A stretch of 64,000 nt of DNA from Duganella zoogloeoides. GTDB lineage: Bacteria; Pseudomonadota; Gammaproteobacteria; Burkholderiales; Burkholderiaceae_D. Made by a program: the position numbers and the translations under genes. Shown in pieces: positions 59,740 to 64,000 of this stretch. Location of the stretch: positions 5,208,001 to 5,272,000 of the forward strand of contig NZ_CP140152.1 of the NCBI RefSeq assembly GCF_034479515.1, in the 5' to 3' direction. Position 1 is the stretch's first letter. Each line of letters opens with the position of its first letter. The notes below the pieces were generated by a model. It did not search any database and was not told where the DNA came from. It saw only the letters and a program-made list of their open reading frames with translations.

Positions 59740-60582
59740 ATGAATACCGCCGCCGCCATCGTCGCGCCCCGCGCCATCATCCACCGTACCCGCGGCCGCG
59801 TGCACGGCCCGATCACCCGGCTTGCCAGCCCCGGCGACCTCGGCCATCATCTGAAACCGTTCGTGTTTCTCGACCTGTTCAAGCTCGACGATATGGCGCG
59901 CTTACCGAAGTTCGGCATGCATCCCCACTCCGGCATTGCCACGCTCACTTACCTGATCACCGGCGCGACCAGCTACGAGGACTCGACCGGCGAGGCTGGC
60001 GTGCTGTCCGCTGGCAGCGTCGAGTGGATGCAAGCCGGCAATGGCGTCTGGCACACGGGCGGCCCCGTCGGCACCGACCCGATGCTGGGCTTCCAGCTGT
60101 GGATCGCACTGCCGCCCGCACTGGAAAATGCCGCGCCCTACAGCATGTACATCGAACCAGGTGATATCCCGCAGCAGGGACCGGTGCGCGTGCTGCTGGG
60201 CAGTTACGGCGATCTGCACAGCCCGTTCCCGGCGCCGTCCGACATGTCCTATATCGCGGTCCACCTGCGCGACGGCGAGCACTGGCGCTATGATCCGCCC
60301 GCTGGCCACGATGTCGCCTGGCTGGCGCTCAATGCCGGCCGGCTCAATGGCGGTGTGCAGGCTGCCGCTGGCGAACTGGTGGTGTTCGAGGAGTCGGCAC
60401 AAGCACTCGAGATGGTGGCCCGGGGCGAGACATCGTTCGTGCTCGGCTCAGCGGTCAAGCATCCGCACGACCTGGTGATGGGCAACTACTCGGTCCATAC
60501 GAGCCGCGCGGCGCTGGTCAAGGGCGAGGCGGAGATTGAGCGGATCGGGGCGAGGTTGCAGGCGGAGGAACGGTTGCGGTAG
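59740..60582 (+). CDS. pirin-family bicupin
   Basis: This 280-residue protein has the pirin features FKLDDMARLPKFGMHPHSGIATLTYL (metal-site His pair) and AGSVEWMQAGNGVWH. Pirins are cupins with one iron centre; some act as quercetinases, others as regulators. The ATG at 59740 is preceded by AAGGAC. It is divergent from a LysR gene. The substrate is not inferable. Confidence 0.9.
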   Translation: MNTAAAIVAPRAIIHRTRGRVHGPITRLASPGDLGHHLKPFVFLDLFKLDDMARLPKFGMHPHSGIATLTYLITGATSYEDSTGEAGVLSAGSVEWMQAGNGVWHTGGPVGTDPMLGFQLWIALPPALENAAPYSMYIEPGDIPQQGPVRVLLGSYGDLHSPFPAPSDMSYIAVHLRDGEHWRYDPPAGHDVAWLALNAGRLNGGVQAAAGELVVFEESAQALEMVARGETSFVLGSAVKHPHDLVMGNYSVHTSRAALVKGEAEIERIGARLQAEERLR

Positions 60583-60602
60583 CACAAACTGCCTCGACTT
60601 CC

Positions 60603-62069
60603 TCAATCGGCGCGATCGCGCTGACTGCGCCGGTATCTTTGCAACCGGCTCTGCGGCTTCTCCGGAACGGTCATTTCGATCAAGCCAGCATCGAGCGCTG
60701 GCTGCAAGTAATTGGCCCGAAAATGTTTATGGTCCTTTAAACCGAGCGCGCCTTGAATGTCCGTACGTTTCATTTCACCGTGCATGACCTCAAGTAACCG
60801 GCCGACTTCGGGGGTGACTTGGGGGGTGACTTGGGGGGTGACTTGGGGGGCGACTTGGGGGGCGACTTGGGGGGCGACTTGGGGGGTGACTTGGGGGGTG
60901 ACCTCTTCGACAAACTGCCGCCTGATACGCACCACGAACTGGTTCGCTTCCACGTCATTGATCAGGTCGATGGAAGGCCAGTCCTGCAAAGCGCGTGGGA
61001 TTCCGGTTCCCAAACCCCGATAAGGCAGTATATGCACCGCATGTTCGGTCAGCATGGGATTGCGACGATTGGTCGCCCCCCGGCGGATTGCCTCCGTGCT
61101 GAGGCTATCGGGCAGGTGGCCCGGACTGATAATTTCGATCCGATCCAAAAACAGCATCAAGCGGATGGAAGCGCTGGTGAAGTAGTCTCGATGAATCAAT
61201 GCATTGACCAGTAACTCTTCCAGTGCCTGCTCTGGAATTTCCAGCACGCCCAGGGTATTGAATCCGCGCTGGTCCTGAATGTGCCGCAGGTTGCGACGCA
61301 GAAAAGCAAAGCTGCGCTGATATTGCTCCAGTAAAGGACCATCGATATCTTCACTGTCCAAATAACGCGTATCGTGCAACTCCTTGCCAGGAAAGGCGAC
61401 CGCCTTGACTTCAAACGCGGGACGAAAATGCTGTGGATATCTGCCGAATAACAGAAGTCCTGCCAGGTTCAACTCCCGGCCGTCGCCCAGTCCAAGATTA
61501 TGGAACAGTTGTTCCGGTGCTTGCCCTGAAAACTCGCTGCTCTGTCCATAGCGGCGATTGAAATACGTATTGAATGCCTTGTCGTCGATATCGGACGTCG
61601 AGCTTCCTGCAACCGGCACCACGTCGGCATAGACCAGTCCCGCACGCTGAAACATGCGCTGCAATTCCTCCCGGGACGTCACATGCCGTTTGTCGGCGCC
61701 ATTTTTTACCCATACACGTCCTTGCAAATCCGTGTACGGCTTGTTCAGGCCATCGGGCACCGTCACCACCATCACGATGCCTTGCCCTACCTGGATGTTT
61801 TCAGTCAGGGGGTGAACCGGGGGACGAACATGCTGATTGGCAGCGTTGCTGAGCAACTGGTTGAGCCGCCTGATGGTTGTCGGATAAAGGGGTGCGAGAC
61901 TGCCGTCATCTTCCACGCCGATAAACACCTGGCCGCCGCCGCTATTGGCAAACGCCGACAACTCGGCCGCTACGCCATCGGCGTTGGTCATATCGCGCTT
62001 GAACTGGTGACGGCTGTCCTCGCCGCGTGACAGCACATGCATTAGCTCATCCGGTGTCATGGGGTTCAT
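60603..62069 (-). CDS. ATP-binding protein with AlbA_2 and VTPQ-repeat region
   Basis: This 488-residue protein has an N-terminal AlbA_2/Schlafen-like domain (EDSRHQFKRD, ELSAFANSGGGQVFIGVEDDG). A GHKL-type ATPase-like part (LEELLVNALIHRDY, DRIEIISPGHLPDS) follows, then eight four-residue VTPQ/VAPQ units (from about residue 390) and a winged-helix-like tail. Members are often called putative transcriptional regulators or DNA-binding ATPases; the exact role is unknown. The start at 62069 has GGAG five bases upstream. It stands alone, with no restriction or toxin gene adjacent. Confidence 0.82.
   Translation of the reverse strand: MNPMTPDELMHVLSRGEDSRHQFKRDMTNADGVAAELSAFANSGGGQVFIGVEDDGSLAPLYPTTIRRLNQLLSNAANQHVRPPVHPLTENIQVGQGIVMVVTVPDGLNKPYTDLQGRVWVKNGADKRHVTSREELQRMFQRAGLVYADVVPVAGSSTSDIDDKAFNTYFNRRYGQSSEFSGQAPEQLFHNLGLGDGRELNLAGLLLFGRYPQHFRPAFEVKAVAFPGKELHDTRYLDSEDIDGPLLEQYQRSFAFLRRNLRHIQDQRGFNTLGVLEIPEQALEELLVNALIHRDYFTSASIRLMLFLDRIEIISPGHLPDSLSTEAIRRGATNRRNPMLTEHAVHILPYRGLGTGIPRALQDWPSIDLINDVEANQFVVRIRRQFVEEVTPQVTPQVAPQVAPQVAPQVTPQVTPQVTPEVGRLLEVMHGEMKRTDIQGALGLKDHKHFRANYLQPALDAGLIEMTVPEKPQSRLQRYRRSQRDRAD
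60805..60900. repeat. 12-bp tandem repeat, eight units
   Basis: Units ACTTGGGGGGTG or ACTTGGGGGGCG are repeated head to tail (first unit ACTTCGGGGGTG). They encode the VTPQ/VAPQ repeats of the gene on the minus strand. Each unit has a G5-G6 run on the plus strand. The length is a multiple of 12, so whole-unit changes stay in frame. Confidence 0.92.
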
Positions 62070-62283
62070 ACGATCTCCGTGTCCCGGATGATCATGCCAT
62101 AGCCTCGAAACCATGTCGCCACCGTTCCCTGCCGCATCGCCTCCGCATACTACCCGTGCATCAGCCCCGCTTATAGATCACCCAAAGAAATCCTGAATAT
62201 CCTTCCCGCGCATCGCGCCCTACTATTTCTCCATCGGAGTGCCTGCCGAAATTTACCGCCCGTGCAGCCGCTCCTGTGTTGAA

Positions 62284-62306
62284 CCGCTGTCCGTCCCGAA
62301 CAGCGG
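62284..62306 (+). promoter_or_regulatory. hairpin or operator upstream of the bicupin gene
   Basis: CCGCTGT (62284-62290), a 9-base loop, ACAGCGG (62300-62306), 10 bases before the AAGGAG ribosome-binding site. It could be a repressor site or a leader hairpin. The rest of the 259-base gap (62070-62328) shows no clear promoter. Confidence 0.5.
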
Positions 62307-62328
62307 AAACTCTTCAAGGAGAATTAGT

Positions 62329-63585
62329 ATGACCGACCTCAATCGTCGCGGAATCCTGGCCGGTGCGGCCGCCGGTGCGGTGGCGCTGGGCGCTGCTGCC
62401 GCTGCCAAGGCTGCCGAGTTCGGCAATCCCAACCGGCCGCTGCAAGGCGCCATCAATTCGTCGGCGCTCGCCAATGCCGATCCCGGTCCGCAAAATCCGG
62501 CGTTGCGCGATGTGCTGCCGTCGTTTGCCAATCCACCGGCGACCGACGTGGGCGGCATGCAGATCCCGTGGAACTCGTTCAACATGGCGCACAAGCGCAT
62601 CCAGGATGGCGGCTGGGCGCGCGAGGTGACCACCAAGGCGTTCCCGATTTCGAAGGACATCGCCGGCGTCAACATGCGCCTGGGACCGGGCGGCGTGCGC
62701 GAACTGCACTGGCACCAGCAGGCCGAGTGGGCCATCGTCACCGTGGGCGGCATCCGCATCACCACCATCGACAGCCAGGGCCGCTCCGAGGTGGCCGACG
62801 TCGAGATGGGCGACATCTGGTACTTCCCGCCCGGCCTGCCGCACTCACTGCAAGGCATCGGCGCCAACGGCGGCGAGTTCGTGATCGCCTTCGACGACGG
62901 CGCCTCCGGCGAATTCAACACACTCATGCTCAGCGACTGGCTGGCCCACACGCCGCCCGACATCCTGGCGCAAAACTTCGGCGTGCCGGCCGCTCAATTC
63001 AAGAACATCCCGCTCGAGCAGCTGTGGATTTACCAGGGCGCGCAGGCCGGTCCGCTCAAGGCCGACCAGCTGTACGCGGCCTCCAGCCTCGGCCGCCCCG
63101 ACCACCCGTTCATCTTCCGCATGGGTTCCATGAAACCCACGCTGACGCAGCCCGGGGGCGAAGTGCGCATTGTCGACAGCAACAATTTTCCGATGTCGAA
63201 AACCGTGGCGGCGGCGCTGGTGACCTTGCGCCCGGGCGGGCTGCGCGAAATGCACTGGCATCCGGACGCCGACGAATGGCAGTACTTCATCAAGGGCTCC
63301 GGACGCATGACGGTATTCAATACCGGGCCGGTGGCGCAAACGGTGGACTTCAACCCCGGCGACGTCGGCTACGTGCAGAAAAGCCTGGGCCACTACATCA
63401 AGAATACCGGCACCTCGGACCTGATTTTCCTCGAACTGTTCAAGTCCGACCACTTCGCGGAAGTCTCGCTGTCGCAGTGGCTGGCCAACACGCCGCGCCA
63501 GCTGGTCAAGGAGCACCTGCGGGTGGACGACGCCACGCTCGACGTCATCCACAAACTCAAGAACCGCCGCGACGTGATCGCGTGA
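62329..63585 (+). CDS. Tat-type oxalate decarboxylase-like bicupin
   Basis: This 418-residue protein starts with a twin-arginine leader ([15 protein letters not shown]...AAAKAAEF), so it should be exported folded. It has two cupin domains, each with a metal motif: [11 protein letters not shown] (about residue 123) and [12 protein letters not shown] (about residue 306), the HxH...E pattern of bicupin oxalate decarboxylases/oxidases that hold Mn2+. The active-site lid residues cannot be told by eye, so decarboxylase or oxidase is open. AAGGAG precedes the ATG. An Nramp gene follows after 16 bases. Confidence 0.86.
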   Translation: MTDLNRRGILAGAAAGAVALGAAAAAKAAEFGNPNRPLQGAINSSALANADPGPQNPALRDVLPSFANPPATDVGGMQIPWNSFNMAHKRIQDGGWAREVTTKAFPISKDIAGVNMRLGPGGVRELHWHQQAEWAIVTVGGIRITTIDSQGRSEVADVEMGDIWYFPPGLPHSLQGIGANGGEFVIAFDDGASGEFNTLMLSDWLAHTPPDILAQNFGVPAAQFKNIPLEQLWIYQGAQAGPLKADQLYAASSLGRPDHPFIFRMGSMKPTLTQPGGEVRIVDSNNFPMSKTVAAALVTLRPGGLREMHWHPDADEWQYFIKGSGRMTVFNTGPVAQTVDFNPGDVGYVQKSLGHYIKNTGTSDLIFLELFKSDHFAEVSLSQWLANTPRQLVKEHLRVDDATLDVIHKLKNRRDVIA

Positions 63586-63601
63586 AGTAGGGAGACCTTT
63601 C

Positions 63602-64000
63602 ATGACAATCGCCGCCAATACCACCGCCACCGTCGCCACCATGCGCGACGCCCTCGACCACCAGCGGCGCGGCCTGCGCTCGGTGTTGGCGTTTGCCGGA
63701 CCGGCGGTGGTGGCGTCGGTGGCGTACATGGACCCCGGTAACTTCGCCACCAACCTGCAGGCGGGCTCCACCTACGGCTACCAGCTGCTGTGGGTGGTGC
63801 TGCTCGCGAGCCTGGTGGCGATGCTGTTCCAGGCCATGTCGGCCAAGCTGGGCATCGTCACCGGCCGCAGCCTGGCCGAGGTGTGCCGCGACGAGTTTTC
63901 GCGGCCGCTGGTGGTGGCGATGTGGATTGCCGCCGAAATCGGCGCCATCGCCACCGACCTGGCCGAATTCATGGGCGGCGCCATCGGCATCTCGCTGCTG
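63602..64000 (+). CDS. Nramp-family Mn2+/metal transporter, N-terminal part
   Basis: The first 133 codons are in the window; the gene runs off the right edge. The visible part has the Nramp helix-1 metal motif MDPGNFATN (Asp and Asn bind metal), then [14 protein letters not shown] and [12 protein letters not shown], typical of MntH. It follows the Mn-type bicupin by 16 bases with AGGGAG before its ATG, so the two are probably one operon. Confidence 0.9.
   Translation, partial: MTIAANTTATVATMRDALDHQRRGLRSVLAFAGPAVVASVAYMDPGNFATNLQAGSTYGYQLLWVVLLASLVAMLFQAMSAKLGIVTGRSLAEVCRDEFSRPLVVAMWIAAEIGAIATDLAEFMGGAIGISLL

Noticed and set aside
60805..60900. CRISPR-like array
   Set aside because: Units are 12 bp with no spacers and lie inside a coding gene; it is a simple tandem repeat.

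Overview
The window looks like the chromosome of a high-GC betaproteobacterium, most likely Oxalobacteraceae (the Massilia/Duganella/Janthinobacterium group). This is inferred from gene content and codon use: a trxA-rho-rpmE(type B) run, a PEP-CTERM protein, a CHASE3 chemoreceptor, many exported peptidases and GC-rich coding throughout. No rRNA, CRISPR array, prophage or intact insertion sequence is visible.

Region 1 (1-10.6 kb) is histidine catabolism, hutU-hutH-hutG-hutF on the minus strand, driven by a promoter whose 17-bp spacer holds a HutC-type operator. The repressor gene hutC lies about 5.7 kb away on the other strand. Between them sit a YtcJ-like amidohydrolase, the lipid A flippase MsbA, and a two-gene unit pairing Ada with a 2-oxoglutarate/Fe(II) oxygenase. 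Region 2 (10.7-22.4 kb) has a very large hybrid histidine kinase fused to an NMT1/THI5-like solute-binding domain, then trxA, rho and rpmE2, a GT39-like membrane protein, a divergent FtsH-like AAA protease and tRNA-Leu(CAA).

Region 3 (22.4-26.4 kb) is a small scar beside tRNA-Leu: an IS3-type transposase fragment, an unrecognised exported protein and a truncated VOC gene. It is followed by an NhaR-like regulator divergent from terC and a TerB-like gene. Region 4 (26.4-52.8 kb) is rich in exported peptidases (M16, M28, S8, M1 and two S9 enzymes). They are interspersed with a Nei/Fpg-like glycosylase, a GntP permease, an orphan amino-acid binding protein, an OafA-like acyltransferase, a PEP-CTERM protein and an MFS transporter. 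Together they suggest a protein-scavenging lifestyle.

Region 5 (52.8-64 kb) holds a DUF2058 protein, tRNA-Phe(GAA), a lipoprotein, a decayed nucleotidyltransferase-fold gene and a possible Imm21-like protein. It continues with a chemoreceptor, an F420-type reductase with an Rrf2 regulator and palindromic operators, a LysR/pirin divergent pair, and an AlbA_2-type ATP-binding protein with a 12-bp tandem repeat. The window ends with a Tat-type oxalate-decarboxylase-like bicupin followed directly by an Nramp Mn transporter that runs off the edge. I see no obviously new multi-gene defence or mobile system. The most interesting items are the bicupin/Nramp pair, the repeat-bearing ATP-binding protein, the sensor-fused kinase and the Ada-coupled oxygenase.
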